The notes: a model not told the origin generated them from the letters alone. Numbered from the stretch's first letter, positions 14,821-24,528 are shown. The stretch: DNA of 64,000 bases from JAIYCX01 sp964353175 (GCA_964353175.1 CAYGUX010000005.1:1-64000); one strand, 5' to 3'. Translations and numbers: made by a program.

Positions 14821-17298
14821 ATGAAAATTTCACGTGAATGGCTTTTAGAGTATGTTGATTTTAATGATCTGCCTTTTGAAGAGGTTACAGAATTAATTAC
14901 TACTCGGGTCGCAGAGATTGAAGAGGTCTATCAGGTGGGAGAGCCTTGCTCAAAAGCAATCTTTGTAAGAGTTGAAAAAGTCATACCTCACCCTAGTAAG
15001 GAAAATTTACGAATAGTTGAAGTAAGTGACGGTAAAAAGATATTCCAAGTTGTATGTGGAGCTAAGAATCTAGAAAAGGGAATGATAACTGTTTATATTC
15101 CTGTCGGCGCTAGAGTTAGGGAACCTAATCTATTGGGCGAAGAAGAGAAACTAAAAGTTATTGAACTCAGAGATATTCAAGGAGTTAAAAGTGATGGGAT
15201 TTTAGTTTCAGAATCAGAATTAGGAATTGGTACGTCACATGATGGTATCATGGATGTCACTGATCAAGAGGTTGAGATCGGTGCAAGTATTGCTAGCGTA
15301 GGACTTGTGCCCGATACTATTTTTGATATCGACAATAAATCACTCACTCATAGACCTGATCTATGGTGCCATTTTGGGTTTGCGAGAGAACTAAGCGCGA
15401 TATTAAAGCGGCCCTTAAAAAGAGATTATGATGAGGTGGTTGAAGTAAATAAACTTACCCATTTATCTGAAATATCTGATTTGAAAATTTCTATAGATCA
15501 ATCAGAATACTGTAAAAGGCTTTCTTTCTTATCAATAGGCAAGTTGAAGAATGGCCCTACACCTATGTGGTTAAGGAAACGATTGTTTTCTATTGGAGCA
15601 GGCTCAAGAAATGTTTTAATAGATCTTAGTAATTATATCCTACATGATGTTGGTCAACCTAATCATGCTTATGATGCGAAAAAGCTAAGAGGTCGTGATT
15701 TGAGCGTGAGATTAGCTAGAAATGAAGAAGCTTTTACTGGTTTAGATTCAGAAGTACGAAAGTTATCTGATATGAATCTAGTTGTTTCAGATAGTGTTGG
15801 CCCAGTAGCATTAGCGGGAGTAATTGGTGGGAATGATTTTTCATTAGATTTAGACTCTGAGACAATTATATTGGAAGCAGCGAACTTTGATCCTGTTTCA
15901 GTAAGAAAGACTTGTAAGGAACATAATTTAAGGACTGATTCATCAGTTCGTTTCGAAAAAAGTTTATCTCCAGTTCAGACCGTCTTAGCTCCATTAAGGT
16001 TTATGGAGCTAATGGATCAATTAAATTTAGAATATGAAATTCTAGGCTACTCAGACCTATATCCTAAAAAGCCTGAAGATATATTCGTTGATTATAGAGA
16101 AACCTATATTCAGGAAAGATTAGGCGGAGTTCCCGAAATAGAAGAGGTTGATGAGATTCTTACTCGGCTTAAATTTGAAAGAAATGGTACTCAACTTAAA
16201 GTCCCCTATTTTAGAGCAACTAGAGATATCTCAATTGAGGATGATTTAGTCGAAGAAGTCGGAAGGACGATAGGTTATGAACGTGTACCAAGTGTCGCAC
16301 CTAAAATTGACTCATCAGCCAGTAAAAGATCTGCTTTAAGTAGCACCGAGATTAAGGTTCGGGAAGTTTTATCAGGTGAGGGGTTCACAGAAGTTTATTG
16401 TTATACGTTTGCTTCTAAGGAAAGAACTCAATCTTTAGGGTATAGTTTAGATCAGTCTATAGAGGTATTAAACTCTGTAGATAAGAATTTAAATATAGTT
16501 CAGCTCACATTGGTTCCAAATATGTTGGATGTTCTAAATTTGAATATTAAGAATGCGGATTCTTTTTTTGGATTTGAAATTGGGCGTGCCTATTCACTTT
16601 CTGAGGCCGCGGAAAATGGTTATGTCGAGACTCGACTTTGTTCAATCTCTGGTATCGATAGTAGTAAAAATGATTCTTTAAAGCTAGGGGCAATTGATAT
16701 TCAAGAGGGAGCCCTTTTTTATAGTATAAGAAAGTCTGTTGAGCGTCTGGTTTATTCTCTCTGTGGAAAGGAAGCTACTTTTACAAACTTTGAGAGTATC
16801 GATATGAATCAGGTGAATTTTAATTTAAAAACTTGGATGCATCCATATCGAGCAGCCAATATTTTGATTGACTCTAATGTGGTTGGAGTTTTGAGTGAAG
16901 TTAAACCTTCACTTATAGATGTGAAAGGTAATCGAGCGATTATTGCTGAATTGGATATTGAAGCCATCACCAAGTTAAAGGATAGTGAAAAACATTTCAG
17001 TGGATTTTCTAGATTCCCTAAGAGTCATTTTGAAGTGTCTTTAGTCGTTGATTCAAAGCTTGAGTATTCTAGAGTTGAGAATGTATTTACTGAAGCTTTT
17101 AAGAATGAAGTTTATGATACACAAATTATTCCATTCAGCATCTATAGGGGAGCGCCTTTATTGCCAAATCAGAAGAGTTTGTCTTTACGATTTACTTTTG
17201 GTTTGATTGATGGGACTTTAAGTAGTCAGCAAATTGAAGATTTTCAGAATCTAGTTTTAAGCACGGCAGAGAAGAACGGCTATAGTCTTAGGGGCTAA
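14821..17298 (+). CDS. pheT: Phenylalanyl-tRNA synthetase beta subunit
   Basis: 825 residues, the usual bacterial long form. It begins MKISREWLLEYVDF and has the N-terminal EMAP/OB tRNA-binding domain (about 40-155, HPSKENLRIVEVS and VVCGAKNLE). B3/B4 editing domain, B5 domain and the C-terminal anticodon-binding FDX domain (FPKSHFEVSLVVD onward) follow in order. The editing domain hydrolyses mischarged Tyr-tRNA. It overlaps no neighbour but is tightly spaced with pheS and the acetyltransferase gene, so one transcript is likely. Confidence 0.96.
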   Translation: MKISREWLLEYVDFNDLPFEEVTELITTRVAEIEEVYQVGEPCSKAIFVRVEKVIPHPSKENLRIVEVSDGKKIFQVVCGAKNLEKGMITVYIPVGARVREPNLLGEEEKLKVIELRDIQGVKSDGILVSESELGIGTSHDGIMDVTDQEVEIGASIASVGLVPDTIFDIDNKSLTHRPDLWCHFGFARELSAILKRPLKRDYDEVVEVNKLTHLSEISDLKISIDQSEYCKRLSFLSIGKLKNGPTPMWLRKRLFSIGAGSRNVLIDLSNYILHDVGQPNHAYDAKKLRGRDLSVRLARNEEAFTGLDSEVRKLSDMNLVVSDSVGPVALAGVIGGNDFSLDLDSETIILEAANFDPVSVRKTCKEHNLRTDSSVRFEKSLSPVQTVLAPLRFMELMDQLNLEYEILGYSDLYPKKPEDIFVDYRETYIQERLGGVPEIEEVDEILTRLKFERNGTQLKVPYFRATRDISIEDDLVEEVGRTIGYERVPSVAPKIDSSASKRSALSSTEIKVREVLSGEGFTEVYCYTFASKERTQSLGYSLDQSIEVLNSVDKNLNIVQLTLVPNMLDVLNLNIKNADSFFGFEIGRAYSLSEAAENGYVETRLCSISGIDSSKNDSLKLGAIDIQEGALFYSIRKSVERLVYSLCGKEATFTNFESIDMNQVNFNLKTWMHPYRAANILIDSNVVGVLSEVKPSLIDVKGNRAIIAELDIEAITKLKDSEKHFSGFSRFPKSHFEVSLVVDSKLEYSRVENVFTEAFKNEVYDTQIIPFSIYRGAPLLPNQKSLSLRFTFGLIDGTLSSQQIEDFQNLVLSTAEKNGYSLRG

Positions 17299-17302
17299 GG
17301 CA

Positions 17303-17788
17303 GTGTTCTCTCAAAGTAGGCCTATCATTACTTCCACTAAGCCCTCTATGAGTGAAATAAGTGAATTAACCCTAGATAATTTACCCAAAGTTTTAAGCTT
17401 AGAACCCCAGATATTTACTAATGCTTGGAGTGTTGAATTGATAAGCTCTGAATTTGTCCATCCTCATGCATTAAAAGTAGGCATTTTTGAGAAGTCTAAT
17501 TTAGTCGGTTACAGTTTCTCTAGAATAGTAGAGGACGAGCTTAATTTGTTAAGGATCGGTGTCTTAGGCGATTTTAGGGGCAGAGGTATCGGTCTTAAAC
17601 TTTTGGAGTCCACTTTAGAGGAGGGAAGAAAGAAAGGATGTAAGATTGTATTTCTTGAAGTTAGGGAAGGTAGTCTAATAGCTAGGAGTTTGTATCAGAA
17701 GCTGGGTTTTGTATGTACAGGTCGAAGGCCCCATTATTATTCAGATAATAGTGAGGCTGCGGTATTGATGGAATTATCATTTTTTTAA
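17303..17788 (+). CDS. GNAT acetyltransferase, RimI-like
   Basis: 161 residues from a GTG at 17303, which follows the pheT stop by 4 nt and has AGGGGC upstream; an ATG at 17348 (MSEISELTL) is an alternative start nearer the usual family N-terminus. The acetyl-CoA motif is GDFRGRGIGLKLLE, and LEVREGSLIARSLYQKLGF followed by RPHYY is typical of RimI, which acetylates the N-terminus of ribosomal protein S18. Another GNAT substrate cannot be excluded. Confidence 0.82.
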   Translation: MFSQSRPIITSTKPSMSEISELTLDNLPKVLSLEPQIFTNAWSVELISSEFVHPHALKVGIFEKSNLVGYSFSRIVEDELNLLRIGVLGDFRGRGIGLKLLESTLEEGRKKGCKIVFLEVREGSLIARSLYQKLGFVCTGRRPHYYSDNSEAAVLMELSFF

Positions 17789-17794
17789 TAGGGA

Positions 17795-17825
17795 TTGACT
17801 TCAAGCCATATTAGTAGTATATAAT
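17795..17825 (+). promoter_or_regulatory. Predicted sigma-70-type promoter of the carD-like gene
   Basis: TTGACT at 17795-17800 and TATATA at 17818-17823 are spaced by 17 nt (an overlapping TATAAT sits at 17820-17825 with 19 nt). The ATG of the AT-hook/CarD gene lies about 40 nt downstream. Confidence 0.5.
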
Positions 17826-17865
17826 ATGACCGTTTATAACTAACAGCTACATTAAGGGTTCACGG

Positions 17866-19095
17866 ATGGCGACAAAAAGCGCAAGCAAAAAGAGTGTAAA
17901 GGCTACTAAGAAGACCGTAAAAGTGCCTAAGAAAACTAGTAAGTTAACTACTAAATCAAAGTCTGTTTCTCCTGCGAAATCAAAATTATCTGCAAAAGAT
18001 ATTAAAAAGAAGCCAGATAAGAAAGCTGTTAAGCCAGTGAAGGCTAAAACAAGTCCTAAGGCTGTTAAGAAAGAAATTCCTACGAAGAAGGCTAAGGTTA
18101 AAGAGATATCCAAGCCGGTTGTTGTTCCATCCCTTGAAGCAGAGGCGCCAAAAAGAAAACGAGGAAGACCTTCCTTAAAGGATAAGGCCGCTAATTTAGG
18201 TCTTGTTGCAGGCCATATTGAGGGTCAAGAAGCTCCAGTTAAAAGAGGTCGAGGACGCCCTAGGAAAAACCCATTGCCAGACCCATCGGAAGTTAGTGCA
18301 GGGCCTAAGAAAAGGGGACGTAAGCCAAAAGTTCAGGTAGCTGAAGATGGAAGTACTCTCTTATTACAGCCAGGGCAGTTAATTAACCCAGATATCCCAA
18401 TTAAACGTAAAAGAGGGCGACCTCGAAAGTCTGAGCAGTTAGGTTATGGTATGAGTGGGCCTGGAAGGTATAGTTTTATACCAAGACCAAATGTTCAAGT
18501 TAAGAGATATATTTGGAGCGCTGAAACTGGTCAATCCCTTAGTCCAGACGGAATTTCAGCAGAGGCTAAAGATGCAGCTTTGGCAGAAAGTCGAGCTAGT
18601 GATCAGGTAGTCGAGTTTAGAGAAAAGGATAAGGTAGTTTATCCTGCTCATGGCTTAGGTATCGTAGAAGCAATTCAAGTTAGGAACGTAAGTGGATCTC
18701 CACAGAAGTTTTATATGATTTCAATTGTAGAAACTGGAATGAAAATTATGGTTCCAGTTAGTCAGGCCAAAACAGTTGGTTTAAGAAGAGTTGTAGATCC
18801 TTCAACGGTAGATAAGGTTTATGCTATCCTTAAAGATAAAGATGTCGAAATCGATAATCAAACATGGAATAGACGCTATCGTGAATATACGCAAAAGATT
18901 AAAACAGGATCCGTTCTTGAAATAGCTTCTGTTATCAGAGATTTGACTGTACTCAAGATAGATAAAGAACTATCCTTTAATGAACGTAGGATGCTTGATT
19001 CTGCTCAAGGTTTACTTGTTAAGGAATTGTCTATAGCGAAGTCTTCACCTGAAGATACTATCCGAGAAGAGCTAGAAGAGATCTGCCAACCTTAG
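17866..19095 (+). CDS. AT-hook/H1-like tail fused N-terminally to a CarD domain
   Basis: 409 residues. Residues 1-90 are Lys/Ser/Ala/Pro-rich like histone H1 tails. Four AT-hook cores follow: KRKRGRPSLK (about 96), RGRGRPRK (about 127), KKRGRKPK (about 148) and KRKRGRPRK (about 180). Residues about 250-405 form a CarD/CdnL/TRCF domain beginning EFREKDKVVYPAHGLGIVEA. CarD-family proteins bind the RNA polymerase beta subunit and stabilise open promoter complexes; AT-hooks bind the minor groove of AT-rich DNA. Myxococcus CarD has the same two modules in the opposite order (CarD domain first). ispD follows 31 nt downstream. Confidence 0.9.
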   Translation: MATKSASKKSVKATKKTVKVPKKTSKLTTKSKSVSPAKSKLSAKDIKKKPDKKAVKPVKAKTSPKAVKKEIPTKKAKVKEISKPVVVPSLEAEAPKRKRGRPSLKDKAANLGLVAGHIEGQEAPVKRGRGRPRKNPLPDPSEVSAGPKKRGRKPKVQVAEDGSTLLLQPGQLINPDIPIKRKRGRPRKSEQLGYGMSGPGRYSFIPRPNVQVKRYIWSAETGQSLSPDGISAEAKDAALAESRASDQVVEFREKDKVVYPAHGLGIVEAIQVRNVSGSPQKFYMISIVETGMKIMVPVSQAKTVGLRRVVDPSTVDKVYAILKDKDVEIDNQTWNRRYREYTQKIKTGSVLEIASVIRDLTVLKIDKELSFNERRMLDSAQGLLVKELSIAKSSPEDTIREELEEICQP

Positions 19096-19126
19096 TCTAT
19101 TGTTTTTATAACATTGTATTAAATTG

Positions 19127-19867
19127 ATGGATATAAAATCAGTTTGTATTTTGGTGTGTGCTGGTTCAAGCTCTAGAATGGGTGATTTAAGTACCGCTAA
19201 ATCCAAGGTACTTCTAAACTTAGAAGCGGAAGATAGCCAAAATATCTGGACAGTTTTAGATGAAGTTATATCTCGTATGGCTTTAGCGGGTGTCGAGAAT
19301 ATTATAATTGTATGTCCTGATAAGTTAAGCAAAGACTTTCATCCAATTGTATCAAAGTTTCCTACGGTTAAATGCCATTTAGAGTCAGGTGGTCCGACTA
19401 GGAGTCATTCAGTTCGAAATGGTTTAAATGCGATATCAAGTACATTCCCAGATATTAAACACGAGATAGTTTTGGTACATGATGGAGCAAGACCTTTTTT
19501 TAATGTCCAGTTACTTAAGGATTCCATTCAGCAGGTAATTTTAAATAATCAGGGTTGTATCTTTGCAGTGCCAGCTACAAGTACGATTAAGGTATGCGAT
19601 AATAATTTGAAGGTTCAACAGACTTTAGCAAGAGATAATTTATGGGAGATTCAAACTCCACAAATATTCCCTAAAGATATTTTGCTTGAAGCATACGAAT
19701 CAGAAAATCTATCCGATTCAATTTTTGATGACTCAAGTTTAGTTGAGCGTTTGCCCTATCCAGTTTCGGTCGTTAGAAGTTGTTATTCCAATTTTAAAAT
19801 TACGACTAAGGAAGATATAGATAGAGCCAAATTGATTTTCTCCACCAATAAATTACTTAGCTTATAA
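19127..19867 (+). CDS. ispD: 2-C-methyl-D-erythritol 4-phosphate cytidylyltransferase
   Basis: About 246 residues from ATG 19127; a TTG three bases earlier is possible. The nucleotide-binding start VCAGSSSRMG is followed by a Lys (KSKVLL), then GGPTRSHSVRNGL, the VLVHDGARPF motif and the WEIQTPQIF segment typical of IspD. It catalyses CTP-dependent cytidylylation in the MEP isoprenoid pathway. The carD-ispD order is shared with actinobacteria and firmicutes. ispF is not adjacent. The product feeds isoprenoid synthesis, perhaps including the polyprenyl synthase encoded at 55620-56576. Confidence 0.93.
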   Translation: MDIKSVCILVCAGSSSRMGDLSTAKSKVLLNLEAEDSQNIWTVLDEVISRMALAGVENIIIVCPDKLSKDFHPIVSKFPTVKCHLESGGPTRSHSVRNGLNAISSTFPDIKHEIVLVHDGARPFFNVQLLKDSIQQVILNNQGCIFAVPATSTIKVCDNNLKVQQTLARDNLWEIQTPQIFPKDILLEAYESENLSDSIFDDSSLVERLPYPVSVVRSCYSNFKITTKEDIDRAKLIFSTNKLLSL

Positions 19868-20168
19868 TCCTAAGGAACACTTCTGAGGTGATGTCCCATA
19901 ACTTAATGTGCAGTGGTGGGTTTTTAGGTTGTTTTGATTGTAATGTGGTTGTTTAGGCCGCACATTATTTATTGTTCGATATATGATTTGTCGTGATTAG
20001 GTTGGAAGATAAAAGTCGTATGCGGTTTTGACATGATTTCAGAGACTTACACTTTTTATGAGATGAGCGGACAAAGAATTTATAGAACCTTATAGCTTTT
20101 TAGAAGTATTTCTGGAAATAGGCCGATAAGTAGATACTGGCAAGGTTTACATATTAAAGGTTGAAAAG
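19868..20168. other. Intergenic region between ispD and the TadE genes
   Basis: About 300 nt with no convincing gene. A 21-codon Cys-containing frame at 19891-19956 exists but is too short to support. An imperfect inverted repeat (AATGTG about 19942, CACATT about 19963) is present. The region should hold the promoter of the TadE/TadG cluster. Confidence 0.35.
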
Positions 20169-20696
20169 TTGATTAAAAGTTCAAAAAGATTGCGGGTTGA
20201 TAATCAAAAGGGAGCGACTCTTGTAGAGGCGACTTTCATTCTGCCTATTTTTTTTATGTTTTCATTCGCAATAATGTTGATTTGTATTCAGCTATTTAGT
20301 GTCTATTCTACCTATTACGCCTGCTTTCAAAGTTTAAAAATAACTTCAACTGGGCCTTCAAGAGACGCGAAGGGCGCTATTGTCAGTGAAGTTGAGCCAT
20401 TGCTTTTAGAGGCAGTGCGAAATAATTTTAAGGCTTTTCGCTCTAGTGCAAAGATCGAAGAAGTTATAGTGAGAAACAACGCAGGTTGTTTTATGCTTCA
20501 TGATCGCTCCTCATATCAAAATGAAAAGATTGGTTGTGGAAAAGCAACAAGCAATCAATTAAAAATCAATCCAAATACTTGGGTAACCTTGGAAGTACCG
20601 GTTCGTCCAATTGGAATCAAAATTAAGGAAATTCCCATACCTGAAATGAGAGTTCAAACTAAGATTAAAATGTATGATTGGATTGTTACCTCATGA
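20169..20696 (+). CDS. TadE-like pseudopilin-type protein
   Basis: 175 residues from a TTG at 20169. The N-terminus shows the TadE signature: a short basic leader, then KGATLVEATFILPIFFMF with the Glu at position 5 of the hydrophobic helix. The rest is an extracytoplasmic domain with two Cys (AGCF and IGCGK). TadE proteins are minor pseudopilins of tight-adherence (Flp) pili. The next gene overlaps by ATGA at its stop. Confidence 0.8.
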   Translation: MIKSSKRLRVDNQKGATLVEATFILPIFFMFSFAIMLICIQLFSVYSTYYACFQSLKITSTGPSRDAKGAIVSEVEPLLLEAVRNNFKAFRSSAKIEEVIVRNNAGCFMLHDRSSYQNEKIGCGKATSNQLKINPNTWVTLEVPVRPIGIKIKEIPIPEMRVQTKIKMYDWIVTS

Positions 20697-21367
20697 AAAG
20701 TTTAGTTAAATTACAATCAACTTTCAACGAAAAAGGTTCAGCTATAATTGAATTTACATTTGTAATGCCAATTTTATTTCTATTAGCATTTACTGGCTAT
20801 AATACCATGCGGGACATGGAGGTAAATATATTAAAAAAGGATATAGCAAGGTCTATATCCTTGGCCTATCTATGTTCCTTTAAGCAAGGCGATACAATTC
20901 GCACTTGTTATGAAAGCATAATATTTGGCCTTAATGAGTATTCTAACTCAAAGGGTGTTCTAAAAAGCATACATCAAGAAACAGCGAGTCAATTTATGTA
21001 TTCCATTCATACATATTCACTGGCAGACGATATAAATTCTTCTCTAGTCAGCACATTAAGAAGTAATAATTGTACATCGGCGACAGTATCTTCTTTGCCA
21101 ATGAGGTATGTCGGGGGTTATGTTAGTCCAGGGTTTGAAAGTCCCCATTACGATGAACCTACTGTTCAGCTAAGAGCAGGATCAGGCCAATCATATAGAC
21201 TGGGTAATCTTTTCGATGGAGTAAATCATGATACTCAAGCTATGAATTTAGCATGTAAAAACGGTGTAATTACTGTTGTTGAAATTTATGTAGATAGTAC
21301 CAAGTTTTTTATTTTAGGCAGTAGAGAAGAGAGCGAGAGAAGATTTTATGAATTTAGTTTTATATAA
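20693..21367 (+). CDS. TadE-like membrane-anchored protein
   Basis: About 224 residues from ATG 20693, which overlaps the previous stop codon (ATGA); an ATG at 20678 is in frame but less likely. The N-terminus NEKGSAIIEFTFVMPILFLL is the TadE helix. The remaining extracytoplasmic region has several Cys (YLCSF, RTCYE, NNCTS, NLACK) that could form disulfides. It lies between another TadE-like gene and a TadG-like gene, so the three likely act together. Confidence 0.8.
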   Translation: MKSLVKLQSTFNEKGSAIIEFTFVMPILFLLAFTGYNTMRDMEVNILKKDIARSISLAYLCSFKQGDTIRTCYESIIFGLNEYSNSKGVLKSIHQETASQFMYSIHTYSLADDINSSLVSTLRSNNCTSATVSSLPMRYVGGYVSPGFESPHYDEPTVQLRAGSGQSYRLGNLFDGVNHDTQAMNLACKNGVITVVEIYVDSTKFFILGSREESERRFYEFSFI

Positions 21368-23681
21368 AGAGATAATGAAAACAAATAAGCAAAATAATTC
21401 TCAAGGTAAAGTGAACAGTGATAGTGGTTTTGTTTATATAATGTTTTTCTTTTTTTTACCCGTTTTTATTATTCTAATTGGTTTGGTCATAGATTCAGCT
21501 AATTTATATTCTGCGCATTTAAAGGCTAATGCCGCAGCGGAAAAGGGACTAATATCTGCAATTCTTTCAAGAATAAATGAAAAAGATACTACCTTACTTA
21601 GAAATTTTAGTGAAAACGTTGATTCAATAGACATAAATGAATTTGAAGAGCAATATTTAGAAACTAGAGCGGTAGAGTCTATTCGTAATAATTTAGTTGT
21701 AAATAGTGTAATATCAGATAGTGAATTGAATAATAATATTAGTATTTCAAATACTAATAGGTCCTATCAAATACTTTCAATTAATTCTAATCTAGATAGA
21801 GATGTTTTGACTGCTACAGTGAACCTTAGAGTTCCTACATTATTTGTGCACTTTACATCTGGATTCAAAGATTTATTTAATAGAGAAAGTTCTAGGACTG
21901 TATTAGGTCAGGCAAGCGCTAGAATTAAGGCAGGTAATTATATCTTTCTATTGGACTTATCTGATAGTCAGGCATGCCCTGCTGGAATTGCTTTAAATGG
22001 TGGGATTCAAGATACGTATTGTCGATGCAATAGTCTCAATAAGGTGCTTATTACTTTAGCAGATGGGAGCAGGAGAGCAGAAACTTGTCAGGAAGAAGCG
22101 GATAGAGTCCCTCCTCCTTTAACAGGTATAATAAGAGCTCAATTAACGAGAGATTCATTAATTAGAGCAATTAGTCGCCTTGACTCAAAAAGAGATAGGA
22201 TCAGTGTTATCGGTTTTCATTCTGTCGCATTTCCAATCGTGAATTTTAGAAGGTTAACAAGTCAACCTGATACTGGTCTAATGAAAGCGAGACATGGGTT
22301 TAATCCTGAATTTATTATTGAAAGATTACAACAAATAAAATCACTAGCTCAAGCTCGTGATGAATTTGACACTACTCCTAAGTATGCCGGAGATGGTAAT
22401 GCAGACCCTGCAAACCCTTATGAGTTTCCAAGTAGAGTTCCTATAATTGTCCCTGAAGGAAATACAAATATTTCAGATGCATTTCTGACGGCATTACAGG
22501 AAGCCAAGATAAGTGGTTTATCTGCTGATCAAGGAGAGAGATTTGATATCGTTTATTATAGCGATGGAGCATCTACTGCTATGAGAGGCAATATAGAAGG
22601 TATAGTACCTCCTAGTTACAATAGAAACCAGCAAAGAACTAGACCTCTTAGGAATTTTACATCTCTTTTTAATACAAATTTAACAGATGAAAATACATAC
22701 CCTCAACTGTATGATGAAAATACAGTCTGGTCTAATGATTTAATTAATTATCAGGTAGTTTTATCTGATGGAGCAGGAATGGTGCAACAGTCAATGGGCC
22801 CTTTCGTCGATGCTACTTTATATAAGAGATGGTATATTTGGAATCTTTTGAACATAGAAAGAGATGGAGTTGATAGCATCGGTAATAGCTTACCTTATCA
22901 ACCTAAATTACCTTGGGTAAGTGGTCCTTCTCCAATTAGTGATGATAGGTTCAACTTTAGTCCTTTTCTTCTACCTGACTGTCATTGTGGGAATGCAGAA
23001 TCGGATGGACTCGGCTATGGAAGCATTTCTTGTAATAATGCTGAAAATTATACTGATAATAATTTATGGGTTAGGAATAGACCATATATATATAATAAAG
23101 ATATTTTTGATTTAGATCCCCAACTTCGACAAGCAGCTTTTGCAAGGTGTTTTACTAACACAGGGGGGATTATAGAAATTCAATATCCAACTGAGAGAGG
23201 AAATAACTCAGCTGGAGGTGCTATAAGTGTTGGTAATATGTTCAGCGTGAATAATGACTTTAGAAATCTATATTATATTGCAACAATGCAGGCCGCTGAT
23301 TTAGTTCGTAGAAATGGTGGTAGAATCCATGCGATTGGATATGGTGCAGAATCTCCTAATATAAATGATCCAATACAGGGTCTAGATGATGTGGCAGGAT
23401 TGAAAGCTTCAGTAATGGCTAATTTAGCATCTGCGTATGATGATATAAATTCGATTTATCAAAGGTTTGATGAAGACGGTAATCCGATCATTGATAGCAA
23501 TTTTAGTAATGTTCCACGAATTCCTTCAGGTTTATATCCAAATTATAGAGATTTAAATGATAGAAGGAATAGTGGTGTTCCTAGTGGAACTCTGTATCGG
23601 GCTCCGGATGCTGAGCAATTTGAATCTTTTCTGACCCAACTAATCGCTGAAATTAAGATGTCAATCATTGAAGTGAATTAG
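21348..23681 (+). CDS. TadG-like protein with von Willebrand A domain
   Basis: 777 residues; ATG 21348 overlaps the previous gene by 20 nt, and an ATG at 21375 (AAAGAG upstream) is an alternative start. A TadE/TadG-type N-terminal helix (GFVYIMFFFFLPVFIILIG) is followed by a helical linker (60-190) and a large vWA domain. The domain starts NYIFLLDLSDS (MIDAS DxSxS) and includes NTNISDAFLTALQEAK and a DIVYYSDGAS strand. A long Cys-containing insertion is present (LPDCHCGNAE). TadG proteins are surface-exposed adhesion/pilus factors. No tadZABC or rcpAC genes are near. Confidence 0.82.
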   Translation: MNLVLYKEIMKTNKQNNSQGKVNSDSGFVYIMFFFFLPVFIILIGLVIDSANLYSAHLKANAAAEKGLISAILSRINEKDTTLLRNFSENVDSIDINEFEEQYLETRAVESIRNNLVVNSVISDSELNNNISISNTNRSYQILSINSNLDRDVLTATVNLRVPTLFVHFTSGFKDLFNRESSRTVLGQASARIKAGNYIFLLDLSDSQACPAGIALNGGIQDTYCRCNSLNKVLITLADGSRRAETCQEEADRVPPPLTGIIRAQLTRDSLIRAISRLDSKRDRISVIGFHSVAFPIVNFRRLTSQPDTGLMKARHGFNPEFIIERLQQIKSLAQARDEFDTTPKYAGDGNADPANPYEFPSRVPIIVPEGNTNISDAFLTALQEAKISGLSADQGERFDIVYYSDGASTAMRGNIEGIVPPSYNRNQQRTRPLRNFTSLFNTNLTDENTYPQLYDENTVWSNDLINYQVVLSDGAGMVQQSMGPFVDATLYKRWYIWNLLNIERDGVDSIGNSLPYQPKLPWVSGPSPISDDRFNFSPFLLPDCHCGNAESDGLGYGSISCNNAENYTDNNLWVRNRPYIYNKDIFDLDPQLRQAAFARCFTNTGGIIEIQYPTERGNNSAGGAISVGNMFSVNNDFRNLYYIATMQAADLVRRNGGRIHAIGYGAESPNINDPIQGLDDVAGLKASVMANLASAYDDINSIYQRFDEDGNPIIDSNFSNVPRIPSGLYPNYRDLNDRRNSGVPSGTLYRAPDAEQFESFLTQLIAEIKMSIIEVN

Positions 23682-23721
23682 AGTATTTTTATAATTTGAT
23701 ATTTGCTTATCATTGCTATGT

Positions 23722-24528
23722 TTAGAAATTAATTTCAGTGACAAGTCCATCGTAGGCAAGTTCAACTCTACTCTTAGTTTTTTTCTTTATTATCTTATCT
23801 GTTAAGCTATGTTCAATATCGTGGGAGAGGTGCGTTAGATAGGCCTTTGCAGGATTTAGTAGTTCAATCTGCTCAATTGCTTCTGGAATTGTAAAGTGTG
23901 TCGGGTGTGCTTTATACCGAAGACCGGAAATTATAAGCAGGTCTAGGTTTTGGATATATTCCAATGACTCTTTTGGAATCTTTGAACAATCAGTAAGGTA
24001 AGCAAACTTACCGATCCTAAAGCCAAGAATAGGCATTCTCCCATGGTATATTCTTATAGGTGTAACTAAGCATAGACCAAGATTGACATCTACTCCAGGT
24101 GAGATTTGGTTCATTCTTAAAGAAGGTATTCCACCTCCTTGGTAATTAGGGTCATGAAAGAAGCAGTAGTGGAATGTCCTTTTGAGAGCATCACTCGTTT
24201 TTTGATCGGCATAAATAGGGATACTAGCATTTTGTTTGAAATTATAAATCCTAACGTCGTCTAATCCAAAGATATGATCAGCATGAGCATGAGTAAAAAG
24301 AATGGCATCAATTCTTGGTAATTTAAATCGTAATGCTTGCGTTCTAAAGTCTGGCCCAGCATCGATCAATATGTAACGAATTGATTCGTCATATTCGATA
24401 CCTAGATCTACATAGACACTTGATCGCATTCGATTGTTTTTAGGATTTTTTGAATTGCAAATATTGCAGCTACATCCGATAATCGGTACACCCGAAGAAG
24501 TACCTGAACCCAGTATTGTTAGTTTCAT
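23722..24528 (-). CDS. PhnP-like metallo-beta-lactamase-fold hydrolase
   Basis: 268 residues. It begins KLTILGSGTSSGVPIIGCSC, a signature of PhnP-type MBL phosphodiesterases whose extra zinc site uses GCSCNICNS cysteines. The catalytic metal motif is FTHAHADHIFGLDD, with further His in FHYCFFHD, PIRIYHGR and HLSHDIEH. PhnP acts on 5-phosphoribosyl 1,2-cyclic phosphate in phosphonate use, but no other phn genes are near, so a different cyclic phosphate substrate is possible. Cytoplasmic. Confidence 0.85.
   Translation of the reverse strand: MKLTILGSGTSSGVPIIGCSCNICNSKNPKNNRMRSSVYVDLGIEYDESIRYILIDAGPDFRTQALRFKLPRIDAILFTHAHADHIFGLDDVRIYNFKQNASIPIYADQKTSDALKRTFHYCFFHDPNYQGGGIPSLRMNQISPGVDVNLGLCLVTPIRIYHGRMPILGFRIGKFAYLTDCSKIPKESLEYIQNLDLLIISGLRYKAHPTHFTIPEAIEQIELLNPAKAYLTHLSHDIEHSLTDKIIKKKTKSRVELAYDGLVTEINF

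Noticed and set aside
19891..19956. A 21-codon Cys-containing frame after ispD
   Set aside because: It has a weak Shine-Dalgarno and is too short to support without conservation.
22921..23115. A 64-codon frame inside the TadG-like gene
   Set aside because: It is an alternate-frame shadow of the long TadG-like coding sequence, with no family signature.
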